Part shown: positions 16,039 to 25,012 of the stretch, piece by piece
Layout: each line of letters begins with the position of its first letter
How positions within the stretch are numbered: position 1 is the first letter of the stretch
Origin: Lentibacillus daqui
GTDB taxonomy: Bacteria; Bacillota; Bacilli; Bacillales; Amphibacillaceae
Assembly: GCF_027186265.1 (NCBI RefSeq)
Contig: NZ_CP114176.1
Location: 2,542,001-2,606,000 of the forward strand
Length of the DNA stretch: 64,000 nucleotides
Reading direction: 5' to 3'
The notes under the pieces: model-generated
Database searches by the model: none
Told to the model about the DNA's origin: nothing
The model's input: only the letters and a program-made list of their open reading frames with translations
Translations under genes and position numbers: made by a program

Positions 16039-17136
16039 ATGGCTGAATTACGTTTGGATCACATTCAAAAATCATATGACAAGAAATCGATTGCGGTGGA
16101 TGACTTTAACCTACATATACAAGATAAGGAATTTATTGTATTTGTTGGTCCTTCTGGCTGCGGGAAGTCCACCACATTGCGAATGATTGCCGGACTTGAG
16201 GAAATAACGGACGGGGAACTTTATATTGATGATAGAAAAATGAATGATGTTGCACCAAAAGACCGTGATATTGCCATGGTTTTCCAAAACTATGCTCTAT
16301 ATCCACACATGAATGTTTACGATAACATGGCGTTTGGTTTGAAATTACGGAAATTTAAAAAGGATGAAATTAAAAAACGGGTGGAAAATGCAGCGAAAAT
16401 TTTGGGATTAGAGGCGTATTTGGATCGGAAACCAAAAGCACTTTCCGGTGGTCAGCGGCAGCGGGTTGCCTTGGGCCGGGCAATTGTTCGTGATGCCAAA
16501 GTATTTTTAATGGACGAGCCACTATCCAACCTGGATGCCAAGCTTCGCGTCCAAATGCGTGCGGAAATTCAAAAACTGCACCAGCGTCTGCAAACAACGA
16601 CCATCTACGTAACCCACGACCAAACTGAGGCGATGACGATGGCAACCAGACTAGTCGTCATGAAAGATGGGATTATCCAACAGGTTGGTGCACCGAAAGA
16701 AGTATATGATAAACCGGAGAACATGTTTGTTGGCGGATTTATTGGTTCGCCATCCATGAACTTCCTTTCTGGAAAATTGGTGGACGGATCCTTTCAAATA
16801 GGTGATGTAAGCGTAAAAGTGCCAGAGGGTAAAATGAAAATATTACGTGAACAAGGATATGTGAACAAGGATGTAGTCCTGGGTATTCGTCCCGAGGATA
16901 TTCATGACGAACCCGTATTCATCGATTCCACACCAGACACAAAAATCACCGCCACAATTGATGTCGCCGAATTGATGGGGGCAGAATCCTACCTTTATTC
17001 CAAGGTGAATGAACAGGATTTTGTTGCCAGGGTCGATTCCCGATCGGACATAACCGGTGGCGAGCAGGTCGACTTAGCCTTTGATATGAATAAGGTCCAC
17101 TTTTTTGACACAGATACAGAGCTGCGCATTCATTAA
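16039..17136 (+). CDS. msmX: MsmX-type multi-sugar ABC transporter ATPase
   Basis: Shared ATPase that energises several carbohydrate importers, 365 aa, the same length as B. subtilis MsmX. Walker A GPSGCGKST near 37-45, Q-loop FQNYALYPHM, signature LSGGQRQRVALGRA near 135, Walker B VFLMDEPLSNLDAKLR and H-loop VTHDQTEAM. The C-terminal 130 residues are MalK-like OB/TOBE modules. GGAGGAGAT precedes the ATG. No permease genes flank it, as expected for an ATPase shared between systems. Confidence 0.93.
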   Translation: MAELRLDHIQKSYDKKSIAVDDFNLHIQDKEFIVFVGPSGCGKSTTLRMIAGLEEITDGELYIDDRKMNDVAPKDRDIAMVFQNYALYPHMNVYDNMAFGLKLRKFKKDEIKKRVENAAKILGLEAYLDRKPKALSGGQRQRVALGRAIVRDAKVFLMDEPLSNLDAKLRVQMRAEIQKLHQRLQTTTIYVTHDQTEAMTMATRLVVMKDGIIQQVGAPKEVYDKPENMFVGGFIGSPSMNFLSGKLVDGSFQIGDVSVKVPEGKMKILREQGYVNKDVVLGIRPEDIHDEPVFIDSTPDTKITATIDVAELMGAESYLYSKVNEQDFVARVDSRSDITGGEQVDLAFDMNKVHFFDTDTELRIH

Positions 17137-17178
17137 GTTTTGTTTATATGTATAGAAAAATAAAATATGGAAAAGTTT

Positions 17179-17213
17179 AAAGGGATGTCTGTTAATAGAC
17201 ATCCCTTTTTATA
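17179..17213 (+). terminator. Terminator of msmX
   Basis: AAAGGGATGTCT pairs perfectly with AGACATCCCTTT across a GTTAAT loop, then TTTATAT. Confidence 0.92.
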
Positions 17214-17251
17214 TTAGGTGAGACCATACTCACCAAAGCCATCATTATTTG

Positions 17252-17449
17252 TTATTGTCGTCCATGCATTTGTTGTTGTGCAGCTGTTACAAGACGCTTA
17301 GTGATTTCTCCACCAACGGAACCGTTAGCACGAGAAGTTGTATCAGCGCCAAGGTTAACACCAAATTCTTGTGCAATTTCAGTCTTCATTTGGTCAAGTG
17401 CTTGTTGTACGCCAGGTACGACTAATTGGTTTGAGTTGTTGTTAGCCAT
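17252..17449 (-). CDS. Alpha/beta-type small acid-soluble spore protein
   Basis: DNA-saturating spore protein of 65 aa. The germination protease site is recognisable in KTEIAQEFGV, and the second conserved block GGEITKRLVTAAQQQM completes the helix-turn-helix that coats spore DNA. The ATG at 17449 follows AGGAGGTGATAGAC; the in-frame GTG overlaps the ribosome binding site. Expected to be made in the forespore under SigG. Confidence 0.95.
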   Translation of the reverse strand: MANNNSNQLVVPGVQQALDQMKTEIAQEFGVNLGADTTSRANGSVGGEITKRLVTAAQQQMHGRQ

Positions 17450-17522
17450 GTCTATCACCTCCTGTAATCATATTGTCTGCACTTCGGGGAAACTTATCAC
17501 AGATTTGGACTGGTAAATTGTG

Positions 17523-17552
17523 TTTTATACCGGGCAGGATTTGGTATATTCA
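17523..17552 (-). promoter_or_regulatory. Possible forespore (SigG-type) promoter of the SASP gene
   Basis: On the minus strand TGAATA (17547-17552), a fair match to the SigG -35 box, is followed after about 16-17 bp by GGTATAAA, a weak match to the CATNNTA -10 box. It lies about 80 bp upstream of the SASP start. Confidence 0.35.
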
Positions 17553-17566
17553 TGCACTAAAAAGAC

Positions 17567-17671
17567 GAATCCGCCGTAAAGGTTGGGCAAATCGCCGTAT
17601 ATCTCGTTAAATTCGCCGTATAACATGCCGAATCCGCCGTATAACATACAAAAATTACCGTAAAAAACCAC
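17567..17671. repeat. 21-bp-period array C (word AATCCGCCGTA)
   Basis: The CCGTA core recurs at 17574, 17595, 17616, 17637 and 17658, each step exactly 21 bp. Consensus of the fixed part is AA(T/A)(C/T)CGCCGTATA; the fifth unit has ATTACCGTA. The variable part is about 10 bp. Non-coding stretch between the fumC 3' end and the SASP promoter. Confidence 0.82.
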
Positions 17672-17756
17672 CAAACCCCGTCGTTAAATTTCGCTATTGG
17701 CATAGTCGGAACAAATACTGCTGGTGTTGCAGTATTTTAACGTAAGCCTTCCCAGC

Positions 17757-17788
17757 AAAAAAGCCCATTCATAACGAATGAGCTTTTC
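17757..17788 (-). terminator. Terminator of fumC
   Basis: On the minus strand AAGCTCATTC pairs with GAATGGGCTT (one wobble) across a GTTAT loop, followed by TTTTGC. Confidence 0.85.
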
Positions 17789-17795
17789 TCAAATC

Positions 17796-19181
17796 TTATT
17801 TCGGATGGGTCATTTCTTTTGGATTGACATATTCATCGAATTGTTCTGGTGTTAACAGACCCAGTTTGACCGCTGTATCTTTTAATGTTGCATTATCGGC
17901 AAATGCCTGTTTGGCAATCTTTGCTGCATTTTCGTAACCAATATGCGGGTTCAATGCAGTAACAAGCATAAGCGAATCAGTTAAATATTTATCGATTTGT
18001 TCCTGATTTGGTTCGATTCCACGTACACAACGCTCTTCAAAGGAAAGCATCGAATCTGCCAGTAATTGACTGGATTGCAAGAAATTATAGGCAATAACCG
18101 GTTTGAATACATTCAATTCAAAGTTGCCCTGACTTGCGGCAAATCCGATCGTCGCATCATTTCCCATCACTTGCGCCGCGACCATGGTTACTGCTTCACA
18201 TTGGGTCGGATTCACTTTACCAGGCATAATCGAGCTGCCCGGCTCATTGGCTGGAATGGTCAACTCACCAATGCCACAGCGCGGTCCACTTGCCAGCCAG
18301 CGAACATCGTTAGCAATTTTCATCAAGTCAGCTGCCAGTCCTTTTAATGCTCCATGTGCATAAACAGATTCATCGTGACTTGTTAACGCATGAAATTTAT
18401 TCGATGCAGAAATAAAATCCTTCCCTGTTTCCTCGTTAATAGCCTGACATACCTTTTCAGAAAAATCAGGATGGGCATTCAATCCAGTACCAACCGCTGT
18501 TCCGCCAATAGCCAATTCTTTCAAATGATGCAAGCTTTCATGGATCATCACTTCTGATTTTTCAAGCATCCGATGCCAGCCACTAATTTCCTGTCCTAAA
18601 GTCAATGGTGTGGCATCTTGCAAATGGGTACGTCCTATTTTCACTATATCTTGAAACTCGTCCATTTTTTCTTTTAGCGTATTCTTTAACTGCTTCAATG
18701 CCGGAAGTACAACGTCTTCTAGTTTTAACACATCAGCAATATGCATCGCGGTTGGATACGTATCATTCGAACTTTGTGACTTATTGACATCATCATTCGG
18801 ATGCAAGGTTAATTCGCTGCCTTGTTCGTTTAACCATTTCGTCCCTACATGTGCAATAACCTCATTGACATTCATATTGGACTGTGTTCCACTTCCCGTT
18901 TGCCAAACAACTAATGGAAAATGCTCGTCCAGTTTGCCTGCAACAATTTGGTCAGCAGCATGAGCAATTGCTTCTGCTTTTTGCTTTTCCAATAAACCTA
19001 ACTCGCTATTTGCTTTTGCTGCACTTTTTTTCAATATCGCAAATGCCCGTACAACTTCCAATGGCATTTTTTGACCACCGATGGGAAAATTTTGTTTACT
19101 GCGCTGTGTTTGCGCACCCCAATATTTATCAGCAGGTACTTGAACTTCTCCTAATGTGTCTTTTTCAATACGATATTCCAT
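17796..19181 (-). CDS. fumC: Fumarate hydratase, class II
   Basis: TCA-cycle fumarase interconverting fumarate and malate, 461 aa. The superfamily signature GSSIMPGKVNP is present near residue 315, along with SSNDTYPTAMH and GRTHLQDATPLTLGQE. Full length compared with the B. subtilis enzyme (CitG). ATG 19181 follows GGGGAGGCAACAAGTG; a GTG one codon earlier is possible. Monocistronic with its own terminator. Confidence 0.96.
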   Translation of the reverse strand: MEYRIEKDTLGEVQVPADKYWGAQTQRSKQNFPIGGQKMPLEVVRAFAILKKSAAKANSELGLLEKQKAEAIAHAADQIVAGKLDEHFPLVVWQTGSGTQSNMNVNEVIAHVGTKWLNEQGSELTLHPNDDVNKSQSSNDTYPTAMHIADVLKLEDVVLPALKQLKNTLKEKMDEFQDIVKIGRTHLQDATPLTLGQEISGWHRMLEKSEVMIHESLHHLKELAIGGTAVGTGLNAHPDFSEKVCQAINEETGKDFISASNKFHALTSHDESVYAHGALKGLAADLMKIANDVRWLASGPRCGIGELTIPANEPGSSIMPGKVNPTQCEAVTMVAAQVMGNDATIGFAASQGNFELNVFKPVIAYNFLQSSQLLADSMLSFEERCVRGIEPNQEQIDKYLTDSLMLVTALNPHIGYENAAKIAKQAFADNATLKDTAVKLGLLTPEQFDEYVNPKEMTHPK

Positions 19182-19382
19182 CACTTGTTGCCTCCCCTAT
19201 GTAAGCTATTTTCACCCACTTTTCATTTTAGTATAGCTTTGGTTGTAAAACAATTTTTTTGCCAATATCCTGCTGATTTGTCGGTATAGATGCAAAATTG
19301 TCTTAACTTTTCATTCCTTTTATCCAATATGTCTTTTATAATATATGTATACGTGATAAATAAATCTAAAGGATGAACTATC

Positions 19383-20300
19383 ATGCCAAACATTTGGACA
19401 CATATCGCATTCTGTAAAGATATGGTAAATGCGATGAATCATCCAAGTCGTTTTTTTACACACGAACAATATTTGAATTTAGGAGCTCAGGGACCAGATC
19501 CATTTTTTTACTATAATTTTTGGCCATGGATAAAAGATGAACCAGTTCATGATATCGGCACAGCATTACATACGAAACATTGTGGGGATTTTCTGATGGA
19601 TTTAATAACCAAATCAGCTAGTTTGGATCCATCCATACAAGCCTATGTCTTTGGGTTTGTCACTCATCATATCCTTGACCGCAATGCCCATCCCTACATC
19701 CATTATCGCGCAGGCTATGAAGGTAATGACCATCAGCGGCTTGAGGTATTGATTGATACCTTGATGATGCAACACAAGTATCGAATGCAAACATGGAAAG
19801 TCCCAGTTTACAACGAAATTGATGTTGGGCGTAACTTAAATCCTGAACTTGTCAAGCTGTTGTATTCGATCATACAGGCCCACTATCCTGATATTAACCC
19901 ACAAAGTTCAGCATATATTCAAAAAGCTTACCAGGATATGAAATTAGCCTTGCGAATATTGGCTGATCCACACGGATGGAAAAATAAATTATTGAAATCA
20001 CTGGTCTCCGCCTATTCCCACCAGCCGATCAAAACGGATATCGATTATCTAAATCTAAAGCAAACGACCTGGTATCATCCAGCTACCCAAGAACCAAGCA
20101 ACCAAACGTTTATGGATCTTTATGAAGCAGGACTTGCCGAGGCAATCGAAATAATGACCTTGATACTGGAGTACTGGCGGGGAGACGACGCGAATCATAT
20201 CACGCAGCAAATTTCTGGGTTAATCGGCGATATTTCCTATGATACCGGGAAGCCATTGAAGTTTAATTTGGAGAATAAATATAGTGATCCGATTGTGTAG
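19383..20300 (+). CDS. Zinc-dependent phospholipase C-like protein
   Basis: A 305-aa soluble protein with the fold-typical His/Asp set of the S1/P1-phospholipase C superfamily: WTHIAFCKD at the N-terminus, LGAQGPDPFFYYN, and FVTHHILDRNAHPYIHY near residue 100. It lacks a signal peptide, so it is probably cytoplasmic rather than a secreted toxin. Substrate unknown; this is a common Bacillaceae hypothetical. AAAGGATGAACTATC precedes the ATG. Confidence 0.75.
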   Translation: MPNIWTHIAFCKDMVNAMNHPSRFFTHEQYLNLGAQGPDPFFYYNFWPWIKDEPVHDIGTALHTKHCGDFLMDLITKSASLDPSIQAYVFGFVTHHILDRNAHPYIHYRAGYEGNDHQRLEVLIDTLMMQHKYRMQTWKVPVYNEIDVGRNLNPELVKLLYSIIQAHYPDINPQSSAYIQKAYQDMKLALRILADPHGWKNKLLKSLVSAYSHQPIKTDIDYLNLKQTTWYHPATQEPSNQTFMDLYEAGLAEAIEIMTLILEYWRGDDANHITQQISGLIGDISYDTGKPLKFNLENKYSDPIV

Positions 20301-20308
20301 CATATAAT

Positions 20309-20335
20309 AGCCGGATTAATATGAATGATATCCGG
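20309..20335. terminator. Hairpin between convergent genes
   Basis: GCCGGAT and ATCCGGC form a perfect 7-bp stem with a 13-base loop. There is no T run, so terminator function is only likely from position. Confidence 0.4.
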
Positions 20336-20436
20336 CCAATCATCATGGTTCTCCGCTAAATCCTTGGCTCCCATGTGTCAACTGCATGATCTTTTAAGAA
20401 ATTGGGCTTAATCAGATACATTAACATAAGCTAAAC

Positions 20437-21708
20437 TTACTTTGCTTTGGCCCCTGCCTCTTCTACCCCTTTATCAATATCCACAAACCGCAGCATGATA
20501 ATGCCAATGATAAAAAACAAGGCAACTGAAATGATTCCAAAGCGGCTAGATCCGGTTAGCTGTCCGACCAAGGCAAACAGAAATGGACCGAAAACCGCCG
20601 AAAACTTGGATGATATCCCATAAAAGCCAAAGAACTCCGCACGTTTATGGACTGGAACCATGCGTCCGTATATCGACCGGCTCAATGATTGTGCCCCACC
20701 TTGCACAATACCAACCGCGATTGCCAGCAAATAAAAATGCAATGCAGACGACATCGCATAACCTAATAGTACGATCCCCAAGTATGTATAAAGCGTGATA
20801 TACAGTGTTTTCTTAGCAGTAATTTTTTGTGCAAGCCAACCAAAGAAAAACGTACAGGGAATCCCCACAAATTGCGTAATTAACAATGCAGCAATTAACG
20901 CATTGGAATCAATCCCAATATCCCGGCCATAAATGGTGGCCATGCGAACAATCGTCGAAATGCCATCATTGTAAACCCAGAAAGCGAATAAAAAAATTAA
21001 TAAGTGCTTATACTGTTTGATTTCCTTAAAGGTATTCGTTACCCTGGACAAACCAATATAAAAATAGGAGTGTTCCCGTTTGGCAGTCGTTTTCTTCTCT
21101 TCTTGCAAGTTTTTAAACAATGGCAGTGAAAAAATGAACCACCAAATCCCAACACTGGCAAAGGATAATTGACTTGCCATAGTAGCATTTGGTATACCAA
21201 ACCATTCGTATTTTAAAATCATTAGAATATTAATCGCCAGTAATACTCCGCCACCGATATACCCGACAGCAAATCCGCCGGCCGAAACTTTATCAATCGA
21301 TTTGTCATCCGCAATCTCCGGTAAGAATGCATCGTAAAAAATATTCCCGCCAGAAAAACCGATTGAACCCACAACGAACAGGATTGAAGCAAACAAGTAG
21401 TCACCTTCCCCGACAAACGCCAGCAAAATACTTGCCAGAACACCCATGTACGCGAAAAATCGCAGAAATTTCTTTTTAGCAGCGGAATAATCACTGATCG
21501 CTCCCAGAAACGGTGCCAAAATCGCGACAATCAACACAGCAATAGATTGCGAATATCCCCAGTAACTTGTCGCCAATGATTTATCAATTCCAACTGCCGC
21601 AACATCATAATAAAATACCGGCAACACCGCAGCGATAATCGTTGTCGCAAAGGCAGAATTACCAAAGTCATACATCATCCAGCTCATAATTGTTTTTTTA
21701 TTTTTCAT
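20437..21708 (-). CDS. yxiO: UMF1-family MFS permease (YxiO-like)
   Basis: A 423-aa transporter with about 12 membrane helices. The N-terminal MSWMMYDFGNSAFATTI block and GGNIFYDAFLPEI are hallmarks of the UMF1/Atg22-like group, where export of amino acids or other metabolites is suspected. GGGAGGCAACGC precedes the ATG. Flanked by terminator-like hairpins, so transcribed alone. Confidence 0.85.
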   Translation of the reverse strand: MKNKKTIMSWMMYDFGNSAFATTIIAAVLPVFYYDVAAVGIDKSLATSYWGYSQSIAVLIVAILAPFLGAISDYSAAKKKFLRFFAYMGVLASILLAFVGEGDYLFASILFVVGSIGFSGGNIFYDAFLPEIADDKSIDKVSAGGFAVGYIGGGVLLAINILMILKYEWFGIPNATMASQLSFASVGIWWFIFSLPLFKNLQEEKKTTAKREHSYFYIGLSRVTNTFKEIKQYKHLLIFLFAFWVYNDGISTIVRMATIYGRDIGIDSNALIAALLITQFVGIPCTFFFGWLAQKITAKKTLYITLYTYLGIVLLGYAMSSALHFYLLAIAVGIVQGGAQSLSRSIYGRMVPVHKRAEFFGFYGISSKFSAVFGPFLFALVGQLTGSSRFGIISVALFFIIGIIMLRFVDIDKGVEEAGAKAK

Positions 21709-21758
21709 GCGTTGCCTCCCACTTCCACCATATGCATCTCAACAATCAATTTCATTTG

Positions 21759-21796
21759 AAAAAAGACCCCACCACATGAACGGTGAAGCCTTTTTT
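21759..21796. terminator. Bidirectional terminator
   Basis: GACCCCACC (21765-21773) pairs with GGTGAAGCC (21782-21790), with three G-U-type pairs in the RNA, flanked by six A and six T. It ends the IDEAL-protein transcript on the minus strand. Confidence 0.7.
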
Positions 21797-21804
21797 CTTA
21801 AGAT

Positions 21805-22038
21805 TTATTCCCAAACAAACTGCTTATATTTCTCGCTTAATCGTAAAAATTCCACCTCATCACCATTGTCAATCGCTTGATTTATAGCCGCTTCCAAGTG
21901 TGCTTTGTTCCAGTTAAAGCACAATTCATCCAGCAGCATACGCGAGGCAAGCCTCAACTCGTATGGTATCTCCCGTTTGGCATGGATCATATCCCCCGTG
22001 TACCGAAAATACTTATACACTAATTTTTGCTTTTTCAT
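21805..22038 (-). CDS. IDEAL domain protein
   Basis: A 77-aa protein. The C-terminal 40 residues (MLLDELCFNWNKAHLEAAINQAIDNGDEVEFLRLSEKY) fit the IDEAL domain, a short helical hairpin seen in Bacillales proteins such as YpiB and ComK-linked factors. Function unknown. AAAGGAGAG precedes the ATG. Confidence 0.75.
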   Translation of the reverse strand: MKKQKLVYKYFRYTGDMIHAKREIPYELRLASRMLLDELCFNWNKAHLEAAINQAIDNGDEVEFLRLSEKYKQFVWE

Positions 22039-22260
22039 GGAACATCTCTCCTTTGTTCCTTTTTTCTATTATCCTAAATCTTATGAATAATTGCAAGCAA
22101 AAATTTTTACTTCTTTGAATGATCACCGAATGAAGTTGGATACTAAAATAAACACCAACAGATATTGCGTGCACGAAACATCATTAGTTTTCAGCAATAC
22201 ATATAACCAGATGCTTGAATGTTTCTCTAGACCCACCACACACACCTTTGGTAGACTGTT

Positions 22261-22451
22261 TAAGGAAAAGCGGAGAACGACCGTTTAGGGGCGTATGGAT
22301 TGGACTGAGCCGTAGGAGATAAAGGAAACACGGTGAGCTGAAAGCGAGCCGATGTTGACTTATCGTACGAAGGTGAAGGAAATCCACTAGCCCCTGGTCG
22401 TTGGAGCTGGACAATAAGGAAAAGCGGAGACGACCGTTTAGGGGCGTATGG
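22261..22451. repeat. Structured Bacillaceae repeat, copy 1, with duplicated left arm
   Basis: A long foldable element. ACGACC/GGTCGT (22277-22282/22396-22401) and AGGGGC/GCCCCT (22287-22292/22390-22395) enclose a GTTT bulge, then TGGATT/AATCCA (22296-22301/22381-22386) and further inner pairs. The core GATAAAGGAAACACG...TGTTGACTTATCGTA is shared with the copy at 62941. The 37-bp left arm (22261-22298) recurs at 22415-22451 after the right arm, with one base difference. No gene in 22039-22498. Confidence 0.8.
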
Positions 22452-22498
22452 CTGCTTTTAGATCAACTCAGATACAGCTAATTATGGAGGCAAGTTAA

Positions 22499-23377
22499 AT
22501 GAATCGTGCAGACGACCTGAAAAAAGGTGAAAAAGGTGCTTGGATCAGCATCATTGCTTACCTTTTTTTAGCAACTGTAAAATTAGTCATCGCTTATATC
22601 GGACACTCTGAGGCATTACGCGCTGATGGATTAAACAACTCCACGGATGTTATTGCTTCTATAGCGGTTCTGGTTGGATTGAAAATTTCCAGAAAACCTC
22701 CCGATGAGGATCACCACTATGGGCATTACCGGGCAGAAACAGTTGCATCACTATTTGCCGCCTTTATTATGATCACGGTAGGTTTGCAAGTGCTTTATGG
22801 AACGCTAAAGAAATTGATTTCCAGCCAAACCCAGCAGCCAGATATGCTCACAGCCTGGACAGCTATTGGTGCTGCTGTTGTCATGTTTTTGGTGTACCGT
22901 TTTAATAAAAGCTTAGCCAAAAAAATCGAAAGCTCCTCCCTCAATGCGGCTGCGCAGGACAACCGATCTGATGCGCTTGTCAGTATTGGCGCATTCATTG
23001 GTATCATCGGTGCGCAATTCGGGTTATATTGGTTAGACCCGCTTGCCGGATTCATTGTTGGGATCATCATTTGTAAAACCGCGTGGGATATTTTCAAGGA
23101 TTCTACTCTGACCCTGACTGATGGTTTTGATGAAAAACAATTAGAGAAGATAAAAGATAGTATTGCGAAGGTTTCCGAGGTAAAGGAAGTATATGATGTT
23201 AAAGGAAGAATTCACGGTAACCAGGCATTTATTGAAATTACAATCCTGGTTGATCCCCATTTAAATGTAAAAGAGAGTCATGACATCACTGTAAGGATTG
23301 AACAATTTTTAGCTAAAAAACATAACATTCCTTATGCTCATATCCATATTGAGCCTTATCCAAAACACCCAAATTAA
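22499..23377 (+). CDS. mneP: Cation diffusion facilitator, MneP (YeaB)-like Mn2+ exporter
   Basis: CDF transporter of 292 aa with six predicted membrane helices and a C-terminal cytoplasmic ferredoxin-like domain. The metal-site segments ALRADGLNNSTDVIAS and DNRSDALVSIGAFIG (first and second D-x3-D motifs) and the DEDHHYGHYRAE loop are present. Sequence and length resemble B. subtilis MneP/YeaB, a manganese exporter; metal specificity is inferred from that. ATG follows GGAGGCAAGTTAA. Confidence 0.85.
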   Translation: MNRADDLKKGEKGAWISIIAYLFLATVKLVIAYIGHSEALRADGLNNSTDVIASIAVLVGLKISRKPPDEDHHYGHYRAETVASLFAAFIMITVGLQVLYGTLKKLISSQTQQPDMLTAWTAIGAAVVMFLVYRFNKSLAKKIESSSLNAAAQDNRSDALVSIGAFIGIIGAQFGLYWLDPLAGFIVGIIICKTAWDIFKDSTLTLTDGFDEKQLEKIKDSIAKVSEVKEVYDVKGRIHGNQAFIEITILVDPHLNVKESHDITVRIEQFLAKKHNIPYAHIHIEPYPKHPN

Positions 23378-23417
23378 GCATACAGTTCCTCTTTTGCAAG
23401 AGATCTGTATGCTTAAT
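23373..23417 (+). terminator. Terminator of the CDF gene
   Basis: ATTAAGCATACAG pairs perfectly with CTGTATGCTTAAT (13 bp) and CTCTT/AAGAG closes an inner stem. The outer stem overlaps the stop codon. The T run is weak. Confidence 0.7.
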
Positions 23418-23523
23418 TTAAATATTTTTCCAACTTTTTTCGTGAATGGTTGCAATTACTTCTGCATCTGTATAAACCGCTTTTCGTATGGAATACATCC
23501 AAATATCCCCCTATGACCGTCCC

Positions 23524-23820
23524 TTACATCACTGTTATTAGAAAGACTGCAAGAATGGCACCCAATACAACCAGGATAACGTTTAGCCCGATAAAAGCCA
23601 GAATAATCGCGACAATCCCGCCAATGATCCCGACATACGGTTCGCCAGACTTGACGGACATAATTCCCGGAAAGATCAATGCTCCCAATGCCGCAAAAGG
23701 AATCGCATTCAACCAACGATTGATCCAGTCCGGGAATTTAATTTTATCAACAATATAGACTGGAATCAGACGCGGAATCATGGTGACAAGCGACATACCG
23801 ATGATAATAGCAAAAATCAA
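23524..23820 (-). CDS. azlD: AzlD, branched-chain amino acid exporter small subunit
   Basis: Small membrane subunit, 98 aa, with four predicted helices, of the AzlCD exporter. Conserved pattern VTMIPRLIPVYIVDKIKFPDWINRWLNAIPFAALGALIFPG is spread over the first half. A TTG start at 23820 overlaps the azlC stop (TCTTGA) and follows AAAGGGGAG. A longer reading of 122 codons has no start signal. Confidence 0.82.
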   Translation of the reverse strand: MIFAIIIGMSLVTMIPRLIPVYIVDKIKFPDWINRWLNAIPFAALGALIFPGIMSVKSGEPYVGIIGGIVAIILAFIGLNVILVVLGAILAVFLITVM

Positions 23821-24552
23821 GATTCGCTCTCCCCTTTCAAAAGGTAAACACCAGTTAATCCGCCTAAAACGGTGCCAATCACAATTGCCCATCCTTCACT
23901 CATAAATGGACTGCACAATACATTAATCAGCATTGCAATAATCGCGATTAATCCGACCTTTAATTCCTTTTTTACCGAGGGAACCAGCAATCCGATAAAC
24001 ATCGCATATAAAGCGATCCCCATGCTTTGGCTTAAAGTTTCTGGAATAATTTCGCCTAATACACCACCAAGTAATGAGCCGGCGATCCAAGAAAAATAGG
24101 CCGTTAATAGGAGTGCCAGATAAAAGAGGGCACCCTTATCCTCTCTTGCCTCTTTGGTATGTAATGATGATACGGCAAATGTTTCATCGGTCAATCCCAA
24201 TGATAAAGGAACCTTCCAAGTTCGTCCAATGTCACGAAACCGATTCATAAACGATAGGCTCATCACAAATTGGCGAAAATTAAGGACGAAGGTTGCGACA
24301 ATAATTTCTGCAGCACCCGCACCAACAGCAATCATATTGGCACCCATAAATTGACTGGCACCAGCGAAAACAAGTACACTCATCATTGTTAACTCTACAA
24401 GAGAAAGTCCGGCCTGTTTCGCCAACACGCCATATGCAATCGCGATTGGCAAGTAACCGAGCATGATTGGAAAGCCAACCGCAATCCCCCCGCCGGACCA
24501 TACGCATTGTTTGGGAAGAATCCTCTTCTTTTTTAACCGTATTTGTCATCAT
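23817..24552 (-). pseudogene. azlC: azlC, frameshifted at a G6 tract
   Basis: Large subunit of the AzlCD branched-chain amino acid exporter. The N-terminal part (MMTNTVKKEEDSSQTMRMVRRG) is read from 24552 or 24549, preceded by AAGGGG. At the run of six G (plus-strand C6 at 24486-24491) the frame shifts, and the rest (IAVGFPIMLGYLPIAIAYGVL to GESES) is in another frame. With five G the two parts join perfectly at the family's conserved N-terminus, giving about 244 aa. The body from 23817 to 24464 is otherwise intact with several helices. Either a real slippage mutation or a sequencing error. Confidence 0.85.
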
Positions 24553-24659
24553 CTTCGCTATCCCCTTGTATTTAAAAATTGACGCTATTATACCTGATAT
24601 TTGCAAATTTAAAAAGTATTTAACCCTATATTGACAATGGGTACGCTAACGATGTATAT

Positions 24660-24962
24660 TCTAAATTACATCATTAAAATGACGATGAACTTTAGTAGTA
24701 AATAAATACGATTATCCGGGAATGCAAAGTAGAATTTTTCCGAGCAGTATAAAGGCGGACGAAAAGGTGGAAAACCTGGCGTTTGGCCTATTTTAAAGAG
24801 ACGGGGCGGCTGGTGAAAGCCCCGGCAGGTTAAATTTGAAATACACATTCAATTAAAGTCGGAACCTTTATAAATGAGGTGGATGGTGACAATCAATCAT
24901 CAAGCAGGGTGGTACCGCGGAGTTAAGCTTCGTCCCTATTATGGGGATGAGGCTTTTTTTAT
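24660..24962 (+). ncRNA. T-box riboswitch upstream of nhaC
   Basis: The T-box itself AGGGTGGTACCGCGG lies at 24906-24920, followed by a terminator stem (AAGCTTCGTCCC/GGGGATGAGGCTT, 24926-24955) and seven T. Upstream, AGTAGTAAATAA, AGAGACGGGGC...GCCCCG with GGTGAAA in the loop, and TGAAATACACATTC resemble Stem I with its specifier loop. In that loop TAC (Tyr) is the likeliest specifier, with ATA an alternative; this reading is tentative. Uncharged tRNA would pair with the T-box and allow expression of the transporter. Confidence 0.93.
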
Positions 24963-25012
24963 GGATAATTAACCAAAATTTGGAACATCAATGATAGATA
25001 GGAGGAAATGCC

